The notes: generated by a model not told the origin, from the sequence alone. Shown: positions 33,969-43,139, numbered from the stretch's first letter. The stretch: DNA of 43,723 nucleotides from Spartobacteria bacterium (GCA_021324395.1 JAJPJG010000005.1:1-43723), one strand, 5' to 3'. Numbers and translations are program-made.

Positions 33969-34727
33969 ATGTCTGAAACCCACGTCATCGAGGACGACGC
34001 CGATTTTGAGCTGCAGATGAAAGCCCTTGCCAATGAGGCGCAACAGCGTTTCTCGGGCGAACGCCGGGCGCAACCTAACCTGGCCGAAATGCTGAAGCCG
34101 TTTGTGCTCGGAATCGAGGCGCTCGGGCGCGCGACTGCCGAAAATACGGCTGCTGTGGCGCGCCTTGAGCAAGCTGTCGCTGCGCAAAAAGACGTGCCAC
34201 AAGTCATCGCATCGGTGCATGAGCACGTGGAGCAAAAGAACAAACTGAATCAGCGTTTGTTCGACAGCCTGCACGAAGAGCTTCGCAGTTATAAAGACGG
34301 CTTTTTGCTCGAAGTTTTCCACCGGCCGATCGTGCGCGATTTGATTACACTTTACGACGATCTCTCGGCGCTGCACCGGCAATGCTGCGCGTTTTTAGGC
34401 GAACGCGAAGGCGACATTTCATCGGCTGTGCGGCACGTGAGGAATTTTGCGACGAACCTCGATCACACACTTCACTCGCTGATCGAAATCCTCGCGCGGA
34501 TGGAAGTGCAGCGGCTCGACAGCTCGACCGGTCGCGTGCTCGACAAGAAAAAGCAGCGGGCTGTTTCCGTTGAAATCGCGGAATCGCAAGAGGAGGATCA
34601 GCTCATCGTCGCGAGCGTGAAGCCCGGCTTTATCTGGCGCGAGCGCTTGCTGCGGCCCGAAGAAGTGGTGATCAAGAAATGGAAGGAAGGTTGCCTGATT
34701 GCCTTGACGCCACCCTCTCAAAAATGA
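33969..34727 (+). CDS. GrpE-like nucleotide exchange factor
   Basis: A 252-residue acidic protein. A long helical region precedes a C-terminal beta segment with LIVASVKPGFIWRERLLRPEEVVIKK, matching the end of GrpE (where KGY-L-DRVLRPA-V is conserved). It lies 61 bases before an Hsp70 gene, as a GrpE partner would, and 70 bases after the giant kinase. The ATG at 33969 is used; the frame is open further upstream but within the kinase gene. It is longer and more divergent than housekeeping GrpE (about 200 residues), so it is probably a specialised exchange factor. Confidence 0.78.
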   Translation: MSETHVIEDDADFELQMKALANEAQQRFSGERRAQPNLAEMLKPFVLGIEALGRATAENTAAVARLEQAVAAQKDVPQVIASVHEHVEQKNKLNQRLFDSLHEELRSYKDGFLLEVFHRPIVRDLITLYDDLSALHRQCCAFLGEREGDISSAVRHVRNFATNLDHTLHSLIEILARMEVQRLDSSTGRVLDKKKQRAVSVEIAESQEEDQLIVASVKPGFIWRERLLRPEEVVIKKWKEGCLIALTPPSQK

Positions 34728-34788
34728 GTGAAATGGTCGCAATGGCATACAAATCGCTTTTCTTGAGGCGGAAATTTTTTTGGATTTT

Positions 34789-36372
34789 ATGAGCGAAAAC
34801 AATCACGCCCCCGTTCATCGCAAAGCTGTAGGAATCGATCTCGGCACGACCTTTTCGGCAATCGCGCACATCGATCAATATGGAAAGCCGCAAATCATCC
34901 CGAATGCGGAAAGCGAACGCATCACGCCGTCGGTGATTTTGTTCGATGGCAACCAGGCGATCGTCGGCACGCTGGCGAAGCAAAACGCGGTCGCGGAGCC
35001 GGAGAAGATCGTCGATTTCGTAAAGCGCGAAATGGGGAGGAGCAAAGCGGAGTTTCACCGTGAGTTTAACGGAAAGCTTTATACCGCCGAGGAGCTTTCG
35101 GCGATCATCATCAAGAAATTGAAAAATGACGCGGAGAAATATCTCGGCGAAAGAATCACCGACGCAGTAATCACCGTGCCCGCATATTTCAATGACGCGG
35201 AGCGCACCGCGACACTGCACTCCGGCCAGCTTGCAGGCCTGAATGTTTTGCAAATCATCAACGAACCGACTTCGGCGGCGCTCGCTTACGGCCTGGATAA
35301 ATTGGAGTCGGACCAGACGGTTTTCGTGTTCGACCTCGGCGGCGGCACGTTCGACGTCACGATCATGCGCATCGAAAATCACCATATCCGCATGCTCGCG
35401 AGCAACGGCGATCACCGGCTCGGCGGCAAGGATTGGGACGACATCATCGTGAATTGGGTTGCCGAGGAATTCGACAAGGTGCATGGCGAAAATCCACTGC
35501 TCGATTTGCAGAGCTATCAGGATCTCTACAACCGCGCGCTCGCTGCGAAGGTGCAACTTTCCACGCGTCCCGCGACGACAATCGTTCACAATTATAACGG
35601 CAAAAGTATCAAGCTGGAATTGACACGCGAAGATTTTGAAAAGCGCGCCAGCCACTTGCTCGAGAAGGTCAAAACGATTTGCGAAATCGTCATGCAGGAA
35701 GCCGCGCTTGACTGGTCGAAAATCGATCGAGTGCTGCTGACCGGCGGCATGACGCGAATGCCTTCCGTGCGCGAGATGATCCGCGGTTTGTCGAACACGG
35801 AAGTCGCCGAGGACGTCAGTCCTGACGAAGCGGTATCGATCGGCGCGGCCGCCCAGGCCATTCTCGCTTTGTTAAAAGAAGAAGATCAACTCGGCGAACG
35901 CGTGTTGCCCGTGGAAGTGCGCGAGCAATTTTCCGATCGCGACGGCGGCCTGATGAAAATAACGAACATCACGACGCATACACTCGGCGTCGTTTTGTGG
36001 GACGATGCGAAGGTCGAGGAATACGTGTTCCCGATGATCAAAAAAATGACCGCGATTCCGGTTGAAATGAAAAACTCGTTTGGCACCGCAAAGGCGAACA
36101 TGAAAAATGCGATCGTCCGTGTCGTGGAAGGCGAGAGCACGGTGCCTGGCGAATGCACGCCGCTCGGCCTTTGCGACATCGAGTTGCCGCCGTTTTTGCC
36201 GAAAGGTTCGCCGGTGGAATTGACCTATCGTTACGATGCGAACCAGGTGCTCGAGGTGACGGTGGACGCGTTTGGCAAACAGAATCGTGTCTCGATCGCG
36301 CGCAACGTCGGCCTTTCCGAAATGGAACTGGCCGAGGCGACCGCCGATTTGTCACAAATCAACGTGATGTAG
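34789..36372 (+). CDS. Hsp70-family chaperone without helical lid
   Basis: A 527-residue DnaK-like protein. The ATPase domain shows GIDLGTTFSA, the ITVPAYFNDAERTAT region, INEPTSAALAYGL, DLGGGTFDV and VLLTGGMTRMP. A substrate-binding beta domain follows (THTLGVVLWDDAKVEEYVF through VTVDAFGK). It ends soon after the beta domain (VGLSEMELAEATADL), about 110 residues shorter than DnaK (about 640), so most of the helical lid and the EEVD-like tail are missing. An in-frame TTG at 34780 is better spaced from GAGGCGG and could be the real start. It is flanked by the GrpE-like and J-like/FGE genes, so it is a dedicated, not general, chaperone. Confidence 0.93.
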   Translation: MSENNHAPVHRKAVGIDLGTTFSAIAHIDQYGKPQIIPNAESERITPSVILFDGNQAIVGTLAKQNAVAEPEKIVDFVKREMGRSKAEFHREFNGKLYTAEELSAIIIKKLKNDAEKYLGERITDAVITVPAYFNDAERTATLHSGQLAGLNVLQIINEPTSAALAYGLDKLESDQTVFVFDLGGGTFDVTIMRIENHHIRMLASNGDHRLGGKDWDDIIVNWVAEEFDKVHGENPLLDLQSYQDLYNRALAAKVQLSTRPATTIVHNYNGKSIKLELTREDFEKRASHLLEKVKTICEIVMQEAALDWSKIDRVLLTGGMTRMPSVREMIRGLSNTEVAEDVSPDEAVSIGAAAQAILALLKEEDQLGERVLPVEVREQFSDRDGGLMKITNITTHTLGVVLWDDAKVEEYVFPMIKKMTAIPVEMKNSFGTAKANMKNAIVRVVEGESTVPGECTPLGLCDIELPPFLPKGSPVELTYRYDANQVLEVTVDAFGKQNRVSIARNVGLSEMELAEATADLSQINVM

Positions 36373-36391
36373 CTTTTTTTAACGGAAAGCT

Positions 36392-38068
36392 ATGGCTCTG
36401 CCGCAACCGCTTCCAGACAATCCCATGAAATGGGATGGATGGAGAGCTTACCATTCCGAGAATCCTTACGAACGGCTCTGCCTTTCGTTTGACGCGAACC
36501 CAAGCGCCGAACAGATCGAGGATAACTGCCGGCAACTGCTGATCTGGTGGCAAAAAAAATTGCCGCTGAAAAATCAGCCGAGCAATCCGATGACGCAGAT
36601 GCTGCGCGGTGGTCTCGACGAAGCGCCGAAGTTTCTCGCGGAAGCGCGCACTGTTTTGCTGAACCCGGAAAGCCGTGCGCAGTTCGACCAGAAAATTCGC
36701 GCGCGGCTGAAGGAAGATGCGGCAGCGGAATTTTACAAATTTCTATCGTTTTCAATCGCAAGCGGAGTGTTGAAGGAAGAGGACGAGCAGAATCTTTACA
36801 ATATGGGCGCGACGGCCGGCCTGGCGCTCGAGGAAATGAAAATAATGGTGGATGGCGAGCTCGCGAAACGTGGCGCGAAGCGTCAGCCGAAAATCGAGCC
36901 GGCACCGGCGGTTGCACCTGTCTCGACTGCGGACATTTTGCCGCCGAATCCGAACTCAACTGCTCCGCCAAAGCTCGCGCCGGGCGCGGCATCGAGTGAT
37001 CCGAAAGCAGAGTTTGCGCGCTTGTTGCGGTTGACCGGACTTGGCGAGGACGACCTTACCGATGATCAACGCGACGCTCTTTGCAACATGGGCGAAAATC
37101 TCGGACTCACCGGCGGACAAGCTGAAGATTTGATCGATGAATATCTGGATGAAGTCAGCGGCTTGCCAGTGGTTCCGGCTTCGAAAACCGCGACCATTCC
37201 CGCACGTGCGCCGGCGGTGATCGTCAAAAAGGAAACCCCGAAACCTGCGCCAAAAGCGAGCGAAGGAATCGGCAAGGAATTCGCCGCGAACTTCACGCCG
37301 CTCGCGCAGGAGCAGGAACGCCTGAAATTCCCGAATTACAAAAACGCAATCGGAATGGAAATGCTGCTCGTCACTTCGGGCACATTCATGATGGGCAGCA
37401 CCTCGCCGGACGCAGCGCCGAACGAGCAGCCGCTCTCGCGCACAAATGTGAGCTGCTTTTACATGTCGCGCTTTCCGGTCACGAATCGTGCGTTCGAGCT
37501 GTTCAATCCCGCGCATCGCGCAAAGCGCGCTCCGTGGGCGAACGAATTTCATCCGGTCGTTTACGTCAGCAGTCTCGAGGCGATCAAATTCTGCGAATGG
37601 CTCAGCGCTCGTGAACGCAAAAAATACCGGCTGCCGACGGAAGCCGAGTGGGAATATGCAGCTCGCGGCGTCGATTCGCGCACATTTCCGTGGGGTGAAA
37701 AATTAAACCGCGGCGATCTCGCAAACTTCGCCGATGCGAACACTACTTTCGTTTGGCGCGACGCGGGATTAAACGACGGCTACGCCGAAACGTCGCCGGT
37801 CGGAACTTATCCGCGCGGTGCGAGTCCGTTCGGCATCGAAGACATGTCGGGAAACATCTGGGAATGGTGTCTCGATTTTTACGAAGCTTACAAAGGCAAG
37901 GAGCGCACGAATCCGCGCAGCGTGGCCACGACAGGCCGGCGCATTTATCGCGGTGGAAGCTGGAAATCGCGCGCGACGAGCCTGCGTGCGAGTGCTCGCA
38001 ATTTCAACACACCCGAATATCTTGCGAACGACGTCGGTTTTCGCATTGTGTGCGAGTGCGAAGGTTGA
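36392..38068 (+). CDS. J-like domain plus FGE/SUMF1-fold protein
   Basis: A 558-residue multi-domain protein. Residues about 24-105 resemble a J-domain (NPYERLCLSFDANPSAEQIEDN through LNPESRAQFDQKI) but contain no HPD. Two short helical repeats follow (NLYNMGATAGLALEEMK and ALCNMGENLGLTGGQAED), joined by Pro/Ala linkers. The C-terminal half (about 325-558) is an FGE-sulfatase/SUMF1 fold with PTEAEWEYAARG, GIEDMSGNIWEW and YRGGSW at 519-524. The two cysteines that follow GGS in true formylglycine-generating enzymes are absent, so sulfatase activation is unlikely. It lies 19 bases after the Hsp70 gene and probably recruits Hsp70 to particular targets. Confidence 0.85.
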   Translation: MALPQPLPDNPMKWDGWRAYHSENPYERLCLSFDANPSAEQIEDNCRQLLIWWQKKLPLKNQPSNPMTQMLRGGLDEAPKFLAEARTVLLNPESRAQFDQKIRARLKEDAAAEFYKFLSFSIASGVLKEEDEQNLYNMGATAGLALEEMKIMVDGELAKRGAKRQPKIEPAPAVAPVSTADILPPNPNSTAPPKLAPGAASSDPKAEFARLLRLTGLGEDDLTDDQRDALCNMGENLGLTGGQAEDLIDEYLDEVSGLPVVPASKTATIPARAPAVIVKKETPKPAPKASEGIGKEFAANFTPLAQEQERLKFPNYKNAIGMEMLLVTSGTFMMGSTSPDAAPNEQPLSRTNVSCFYMSRFPVTNRAFELFNPAHRAKRAPWANEFHPVVYVSSLEAIKFCEWLSARERKKYRLPTEAEWEYAARGVDSRTFPWGEKLNRGDLANFADANTTFVWRDAGLNDGYAETSPVGTYPRGASPFGIEDMSGNIWEWCLDFYEAYKGKERTNPRSVATTGRRIYRGGSWKSRATSLRASARNFNTPEYLANDVGFRIVCECEG

Positions 38069-38082
38069 TTCGTAGAGACAGA

Positions 38083-38111
38083 AAAGCCGCGTCCAGCCTG
38101 AACGCGGCTTT
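38083..38111. terminator. Bidirectional terminator between FGE gene and rpsU
   Basis: A ten-base perfect stem, AAAGCCGCGT (38083-38092) with ACGCGGCTTT (38102-38111), lies between convergent genes. It is followed by T-rich sequence on both strands, better on the minus strand. Confidence 0.85.
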
Positions 38112-38133
38112 CAAAAACGATCTGTAAAAACGA

Positions 38134-38328
38134 TTACGAGTTGAAGCGGAACTTCATCTTGATGCGCTTCGCGTTGGCTTTCGCTTTGCGGCGCACTTTT
38201 TGATTCGGCGTTTCAAACGCGCGCAGCCGGCGGACTTCATCCATGATTCCCTCGGCATCGAGTTTGTTTTTCAAACGCTTAAGCGCGCGGTCAATCGGCT
38301 CACCTTTACGAACGATTACTTCTGGCAT
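38134..38328 (-). CDS. rpsU: 30S ribosomal protein S21
   Basis: A 64-residue basic ribosomal protein of the small subunit. It begins MPEVIVRKGEPIDRALKRLK, with the conserved RRLRAFETPNQKVRRKAKA region and a basic tail. An AGGAG ribosome binding site lies before the ATG. It ends in a hairpin terminator and appears monocistronic. The upstream spacer (38329-38463) is AT-rich and probably holds its promoter, with TTTAAATTAAA around 38350 as the most promoter-like patch. Confidence 0.97.
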   Translation of the reverse strand: MPEVIVRKGEPIDRALKRLKNKLDAEGIMDEVRRLRAFETPNQKVRRKAKANAKRIKMKFRFNS

Positions 38329-38463
38329 TTGGTTTCTCCTGGATTGTTTTTAATTTAAACGGAAATGGGTGGTTTAGCGAGGGACAGAATAGGGGAGGAG
38401 ACGGGTTTCGTCAATTGCATGTTTAAAAAAATGTAACGCACTCTTTTTCAGAAGATTGCCGAT

Positions 38464-39270
38464 CTATTGCGCCGCGTCGAGTTGCCGCGTGAGGCGCTCT
38501 TTGATGCGGTCGAACTGCTTGCCGGAAATCCGCGCCAAATACTCGCGGGCCTGCTCCTTGCGTCCCATTTTCAGACTCACGCGCGCCAGATTCGTGTAAG
38601 CGAAATCCTTGTTCGCGCTCACGTCGCGAAAATGCTCCCATGCTTTCAGCGCTTCGTTCCAGTCGGGCGAGGGGACTGTGTAAAACGCATCCGCGAATGC
38701 TTTCGCGTAATCCTCGTTGAATGGATCGAGACCGGTCGCGGTGCGAAATTCCTCCAGCGCGCGCTGCGCGACATCGTCCGAAGTTTTTGTGCGCTCGTCA
38801 TGCATCTCATGTCGAAAAAGAAAAAGCGCGTTGCCGAGATTGAAATGATACAGCGCGTCGCGCGGCGCGAGCCGCGATGCGCGCGAAAAATAATCGGTCG
38901 CTTTTTTTGCGTCGCCGAGATCGACCCATGCGTTGCCAAGGCGAAACGCGATGTCCGCATCTTTCGGATCGAGTTTTTCACCGGTTTCCCATTGCGCGAA
39001 GGCTTCGCTGCGCCGTTCGATCGACCATAAAAACGAGCCGTAAGCTTCGCGCACATTCGCATCGCGCGGATATTTTTTGACGAGCTGCTCGTAATTTTCC
39101 GCGACCTTATCCAGCTCCGCGCGATCGCTGTCAGCTTGTGCCGAAGCTTTGTAGCGCGTGATTGCCGCGTTCTCCAAAAGCTGCACCGCGCGCAATTCAT
39201 CGGTCGCCGATTCGCCGTGACTGGCAATCGCAAAACAAAAAAGACTGAGCGCAAAAAAAAGGCGTTTCAC
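38464..39270 (-). CDS. Exported tetratricopeptide-repeat protein
   Basis: A 268-residue periplasmic TPR protein. The GTG at 39270 gives a clean signal peptide (MKRLFFALSLFCFAIASHG); an ATG at 39324 is in frame but would add a basic, non-signal leader. After a linker come several TPR units: YPRDANVREAYGSFLWSIERR, DADIAFRLGNAWVDLGDA and DALYHFNLGNALFLFR, followed by less regular repeats to a basic C-terminus. TPRs mediate protein contacts; no enzymatic domain is visible. It is divergent from the fucose synthase gene. Confidence 0.85.
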   Translation of the reverse strand: MKRLFFALSLFCFAIASHGESATDELRAVQLLENAAITRYKASAQADSDRAELDKVAENYEQLVKKYPRDANVREAYGSFLWSIERRSEAFAQWETGEKLDPKDADIAFRLGNAWVDLGDAKKATDYFSRASRLAPRDALYHFNLGNALFLFRHEMHDERTKTSDDVAQRALEEFRTATGLDPFNEDYAKAFADAFYTVPSPDWNEALKAWEHFRDVSANKDFAYTNLARVSLKMGRKEQAREYLARISGKQFDRIKERLTRQLDAAQ

Positions 39271-39356
39271 GTTTCGAGCAACATCGCGCAACTTCCCCGC
39301 GCGCGGAAACACAAAAGGATGCAAAGCGCGGTGAACGCGTGCTAGGTTGATCAGAC

Positions 39357-40283
39357 ATGATGTCGAAAACGATTTTTGTCGCCGGTCATCGCGGGCTCGT
39401 CGGCAGCGCGATCGTCCGCGATTTGCAGGCGCACGGCTATGACCACATCGTTACGCGCACGCGCGCGGAGCTTGATCTACTGCGGCTCGACGACGTGCGG
39501 CACTTTTTTGAGGAAACCAAACCCGCGCTCGTGATTGACGCTGCAGCGCGCGTCGGCGGCATCAAGGCGAATAACGATTATCCCGTCGAGTTTCTGCTCG
39601 AAAATCTCACGATTCAAAACCACATCATCAGCTGCGCGCACGAATTTGGCGTGGAAAAACTGCTCTTCCTCGGCAGTTCGTGCATTTATCCAAAGTTCGC
39701 GCCGCAGCCGATTCCGGAGTCCTCGCTGCTGACGGGCGAACTCGAGCCGACGAATCAATGGTATGCGATCGCGAAGATCGCCGGCATCAAACTTTGCCAG
39801 GCTTATCGCGAGCAATATCACCGCAATTTCATTAGCGCGATGCCGACGAATCTTTATGGTCCCGGCGACAACTTCGACCTGCAAAATTCTCACGTGCTGC
39901 CCGCACTCATGCGCAAAGTCCACGAGGCGAAACAGAGCGGCGCTCGCAAAGTCGTGGTCTGGGGCACGGGCAAACCGCGCCGCGAATTTTTGCACGTCGA
40001 CGACCTCGCGAGCGCCTGCCGGTTTCTTTTGGACACCTACGACTCCGACGAAATCATCAACATCGGCACTGGCGAAGATGTGACGATTCAGGAACTCGCA
40101 GAGCTGATCTGCGACATCGTCGGTTTCGAGGGCGAGCTCAGTTTCGATACGACGAAGCCCGACGGCACGCCGCGCAAACTTCTCGACGTCTCGAAAATCA
40201 AATCACTCGGCTGGTCGCCGCGCATTTCGCTGCGCGAAGGAATCACCGGCACCTATCGCTGGTATTTGAAAAACAAGGCGTAA
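39357..40283 (+). CDS. fcl: GDP-L-fucose synthase
   Basis: A 308-residue SDR-superfamily enzyme that epimerises and reduces GDP-4-keto-6-deoxymannose to GDP-L-fucose, for surface polysaccharide synthesis. It shows the NADP-binding GHRGLVGSA near residue 10, [18 protein letters not shown] with the catalytic Ser and Cys, [12 protein letters not shown] with Tyr-x3-Lys, and [10 protein letters not shown]. Length matches the family. Two tandem ATG codons open the gene. The partner GDP-mannose dehydratase (gmd) is not in the window. Confidence 0.93.
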   Translation: MMSKTIFVAGHRGLVGSAIVRDLQAHGYDHIVTRTRAELDLLRLDDVRHFFEETKPALVIDAAARVGGIKANNDYPVEFLLENLTIQNHIISCAHEFGVEKLLFLGSSCIYPKFAPQPIPESSLLTGELEPTNQWYAIAKIAGIKLCQAYREQYHRNFISAMPTNLYGPGDNFDLQNSHVLPALMRKVHEAKQSGARKVVVWGTGKPRREFLHVDDLASACRFLLDTYDSDEIINIGTGEDVTIQELAELICDIVGFEGELSFDTTKPDGTPRKLLDVSKIKSLGWSPRISLREGITGTYRWYLKNKA

Positions 40284-40310
40284 ACGAAACGCGCGGCGTT
40301 ATTCGTTTAC
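40280..40310. terminator. Inverted repeat spanning two convergent stop codons
   Basis: GTAAACGAA (40280-40288) and TTCGTTTAC (40302-40310) form a perfect nine-base inverted repeat. The fcl stop lies in the left arm and the stop of the LOG gene at the edge of the loop. It could stop transcription from both sides, although no long T-run follows. Confidence 0.45.
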
Positions 40311-41363
40311 CGCGTCGATCAACTTGCGCAAGCGTCCGAAATTCGATTGTTCCGGCGTGAGGATAAGACGCGGGAATTCGGCGAGGTCCGGCTCGTTCTT
40401 TTCCTCGGGCAAGGCGCTGCCTTGCACGATTTCGCCTTCGATCAGAATGTCGGCGAATCGTTTGTTTAGCGACGCAATGGCTGCCGCGCTGAGCTTGCGC
40501 TGCATGCGGATGACCATCTTTTTGCCGACCCATCGATACGAAATAAAGTTACTGTAAAAGTGCAGGATTTCGTTAACGGCTTCATCGACGCTTTCGGTGA
40601 CCTTGAACAGCGCGAAGTCCTGCTCGGAGACGAGGCCGAAATTGAGCAGATGCTCGTGCAAAAACTTCAGCCAGGTTTTCCAGTAGTTGCCGCCCGGCTT
40701 ATCCACGAGCACGAGCGGAATGATGCGGCCTTTGCCGGTCTGCATCAGCGTGAGCACCTCGAAACCTTCATCGAGCGTGCCGAAGCCGCCGGGAAAAAGC
40801 GCGACCGCGTGCGTTTCTTTCACGAAATTGAGTTTGCGCGTGAAGAAGTAATTAAAATTCACCAGCTTCGCGTCGCCATGAATTGTCTCATTCGCACGCT
40901 GCTCGAATGGCAGGCGAATGTTTAAGCCAAAGCTGTGCTCGCGACCGGCGCCTCGTTGCGCCGCGCCCATGATGCCGTCGCCGCCGCCGGTGATGATCAT
41001 GAATTCATGCTCGTGCATTTTTTTCGCGAACTCCTCGGCAGCTTGAAATGACGGCTCGCTTGGCTGAATGCGCGCGGAGCCGAAGACGACGACTTTTTTG
41101 GATTTCGTATAAGGCGCAAACACGCGCGCCGCATAGCGCAGCTCTTTTAGCGAACGGTTAAACAATTTTAAATCCGCAACGCTCAGTCCGTCGCGGCCCA
41201 TCTTGAGCGCGGTGGCGATCATTTCCTCGATGAGCTCGCACGATTTTTCGCAGCCGGCGTCTGCTACGAGTTCCGCGACGCGCCGGTCGATCTCCTTGTT
41301 GCCGCTGGTCGAGGGTGGATGGGAGGGCAGCGCTTCGATGCCACCGCCGGTAAAGTCTGGCAT
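40299..41363 (-). CDS. LOG-family (TIGR00730-like) Rossmann protein
   Basis: A 354-residue protein related to the LOG/lysine-decarboxylase-like family, whose members hydrolyse cytokinin-type or purine nucleotide monophosphates. It shows KKVVVFGSARI, IITGGGDGIMGAAQRGA and the family motif PGGFGTLDE. It is longer than the typical 180-250 residues: an extra N-terminal helical segment (about 85 residues) and a C-terminal extension flank the core, as in long-form bacterial LOG proteins. Substrate is unknown. It is convergent with fcl. Confidence 0.88.
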   Translation of the reverse strand: MPDFTGGGIEALPSHPPSTSGNKEIDRRVAELVADAGCEKSCELIEEMIATALKMGRDGLSVADLKLFNRSLKELRYAARVFAPYTKSKKVVVFGSARIQPSEPSFQAAEEFAKKMHEHEFMIITGGGDGIMGAAQRGAGREHSFGLNIRLPFEQRANETIHGDAKLVNFNYFFTRKLNFVKETHAVALFPGGFGTLDEGFEVLTLMQTGKGRIIPLVLVDKPGGNYWKTWLKFLHEHLLNFGLVSEQDFALFKVTESVDEAVNEILHFYSNFISYRWVGKKMVIRMQRKLSAAAIASLNKRFADILIEGEIVQGSALPEEKNEPDLAEFPRLILTPEQSNFGRLRKLIDAVNE

Positions 41364-41375
41364 GATGAAATTAAG

Positions 41376-41403
41376 ATTTAAGATTTAGGATTTACGATTT
41401 AGA
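41376..41403 (+). repeat. Heptameric ATTTA-type tandem repeat
   Basis: Four consecutive seven-base units, ATTTAAG, ATTTAGG, ATTTACG and ATTTAGA, lie in the spacer between the LOG and DAHP synthase genes, preceded by a six-base ATTAAG. The sequence is strikingly AT-rich against the GC-rich background. Confidence 0.75.
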
Positions 41404-41438
41404 AAACTCGCGCGTTTACGCGTCGAAGCATCAAGCTG

Positions 41439-41464
41439 CAATCCGAAATCTGCAATTCTGAAAT
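41439..41464 (+). repeat. Second heptad array (AAT every seven bases)
   Basis: AAT triplets recur at 41440, 41447 and 41454, then at 41462 with a one-base slip, just before the DAHP synthase ATG. Units are CAATCCG, AAATCTG and CAATTCT. They differ in sequence from the ATTTA array but share the seven-base period. Confidence 0.5.
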
Positions 41465-41470
41465 TCCCTC

Positions 41471-42487
41471 ATGATCATCGTCATCCGCCCAAATACATCG
41501 CGTGAAAAAGTCGAGGAAGTCATCGCCGAGGTCGAAAAACTCGGCTACGACGCGCGCCCGATTTTTGGCACTAACCAAACCGTCGTCGCCGCCATTGGCG
41601 ATGAGCGGACGCATCACACGCTCGAGTCGCTGAACGTCCTGCCGCAAGTGGAGCAGGTTATGCGCGTGCAGAAACGCTACAAGCTCGTCAGCCGCGAATC
41701 GCATCCTGACAATTCCGTAGTAAGCGTCGACGGCATCGAGATCGGCGGAGCGAAATTCTCCATGATGGCCGGGCCGTGCTCGGTCGAAAATGAGGAGCAG
41801 CTTTTGATGACCGCGCATGCTGTGAAAAAAGCAGGTGCGACAATTTTGCGCGGCGGCGCTTACAAGCCGCGGACTTCGCCTTATGAGTTTCAAGGTTTGG
41901 GGAAGGAAGGGCTGCGTTTACTGCAAGTCGCGAAGGATGAAACCGGACTGAAAATCATCACCGAAGTGCTGAGCGAACGCGACGTCGAGCACGTCGCGCA
42001 GACCGCCGACATCCTGCAAATCGGCGCGCGCAATTCGCAGAATTTCCAATTACTGATCGAGGCCGCGAAAAGCGGGAAGCCGATTTTGCTCAAGCGCGGA
42101 TTGAGCGAGCGCATCGAGGAATGGCTGCTCGCGGCGGAATACATTTTGAGCTACGGAAACCCGAACGTGCTGCTTTGCGAGCGCGGCATCCGCACTTTCG
42201 AGACTTACACACGCAACACGCTCGATCTTGTCGCGGTCGCGATCGCGAAGAGAGAATCGCATCTGCCGGTGATCGTCGATCCTAGCCAGGGCTGTGGCCG
42301 CGCGGATCTCGTGCGCATTTTGTGCCGCGGTGCTGTTGCGATGGGCGCGGATGGATTGTTGATCGAGGTGCACCCGAATCCCGCCGAGGCGCTGAGCGAC
42401 GGGCAGCAGCAGGTGGATTTCAATTCGTTCGACCAGCTCATGCAGGAGTTGCCGCCGATTTTGAAAGCAGTCGGACGCGAGCTTTAG
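41471..42487 (+). CDS. aroF: 3-deoxy-7-phosphoheptulonate (DAHP) synthase, type I-beta
   Basis: A 338-residue enzyme for the first step of the shikimate pathway (phosphoenolpyruvate plus erythrose-4-phosphate to DAHP). The N-terminal ferredoxin-like regulatory domain (residues 1-70, [18 protein letters not shown]) marks the I-beta class, as in Thermotoga. The barrel shows [14 protein letters not shown] with the metal Cys, [36 protein letters not shown] and [14 protein letters not shown]. Feedback by aromatic amino acids through the N-terminal domain is expected. Carbonic anhydrase follows after seven bases. No Shine-Dalgarno is evident. Confidence 0.95.
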   Translation: MIIVIRPNTSREKVEEVIAEVEKLGYDARPIFGTNQTVVAAIGDERTHHTLESLNVLPQVEQVMRVQKRYKLVSRESHPDNSVVSVDGIEIGGAKFSMMAGPCSVENEEQLLMTAHAVKKAGATILRGGAYKPRTSPYEFQGLGKEGLRLLQVAKDETGLKIITEVLSERDVEHVAQTADILQIGARNSQNFQLLIEAAKSGKPILLKRGLSERIEEWLLAAEYILSYGNPNVLLCERGIRTFETYTRNTLDLVAVAIAKRESHLPVIVDPSQGCGRADLVRILCRGAVAMGADGLLIEVHPNPAEALSDGQQQVDFNSFDQLMQELPPILKAVGREL

Positions 42488-42494
42488 AAAAACA

Positions 42495-43097
42495 ATGCGA
42501 CTACTCAAAGAACTTTTTGAAAACAACCGGCTCTGGTCGGAGCAAATCAAGGCGAGCGACCCGGATTTTTTTCCGACGCTGGCGAAGCAGCAGGCGCCGC
42601 GTTATTTGTGGATCGGCTGCGCGGACAGCCGCGTGCCGGCGAATGAAATCGTCGGGCTTTTGCCGGGCGAATTGTTCGTGCATCGTAACGTCGCGAATAT
42701 CGTGGTGCACACCGACTTCAACTGCCTCTCGGTGATGCAATACGCCGTCGAGGTGCTGCAGGTCGAGCACGTCATGGTCGTCGGCCACTACGGCTGCGGC
42801 GGCGTGCGCGCGGCTTTGCAAAACAGCCAGCTTGGCCTCATCGACAACTGGCTCCGGCACATTCGCGATGTGTATTACCGGAATCGCGCGGAGCTGGACG
42901 TCATCCCGAGCGAGGAGGAAAAAACCGACCGGCTATGCGAGCTGAATGTGATCGAGCAGGTTGAAAATGTCTGTCAAACAACGATCGTCCAGAGCGCCTG
43001 GGCGAGGGGACAGAAGCTCGCCGTTCACGGCTGGATTTATTCGCTAAAAGACGGGCTGCTCCGCGACATGGATGTCACTATCGAAAAGAACCGATGA
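42495..43097 (+). CDS. can: Beta-class carbonic anhydrase
   Basis: A 200-residue zinc enzyme interconverting CO2 and bicarbonate. Zinc ligands and catalytic dyad are visible: Cys42-Ala-Asp44-Ser-Arg46 ([15 protein letters not shown]) and His98 with Cys101 ([14 protein letters not shown]). The HRNVAN motif and [13 protein letters not shown] segment (here [11 protein letters not shown]) are also typical. Length fits plant-type bacterial beta-CAs. It starts seven bases after aroF and is probably co-transcribed; it may supply bicarbonate for anabolic carboxylations. Confidence 0.95.
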   Translation: MRLLKELFENNRLWSEQIKASDPDFFPTLAKQQAPRYLWIGCADSRVPANEIVGLLPGELFVHRNVANIVVHTDFNCLSVMQYAVEVLQVEHVMVVGHYGCGGVRAALQNSQLGLIDNWLRHIRDVYYRNRAELDVIPSEEEKTDRLCELNVIEQVENVCQTTIVQSAWARGQKLAVHGWIYSLKDGLLRDMDVTIEKNR

Positions 43098-43139
43098 TGA
43101 GCGACCGGTGAGCGATCGAAGAAGTGCCTCGCGTTTCCG

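Noticed and set aside
34743..34758. Third sigma54-like match (TGGCAT-ACAA-ATCGCT) before the Hsp70 gene
   Set aside because: Spacing fits, but the -12 block has CGC where TGC is expected and it lies inside the GrpE-Hsp70 gene run; treated as chance.
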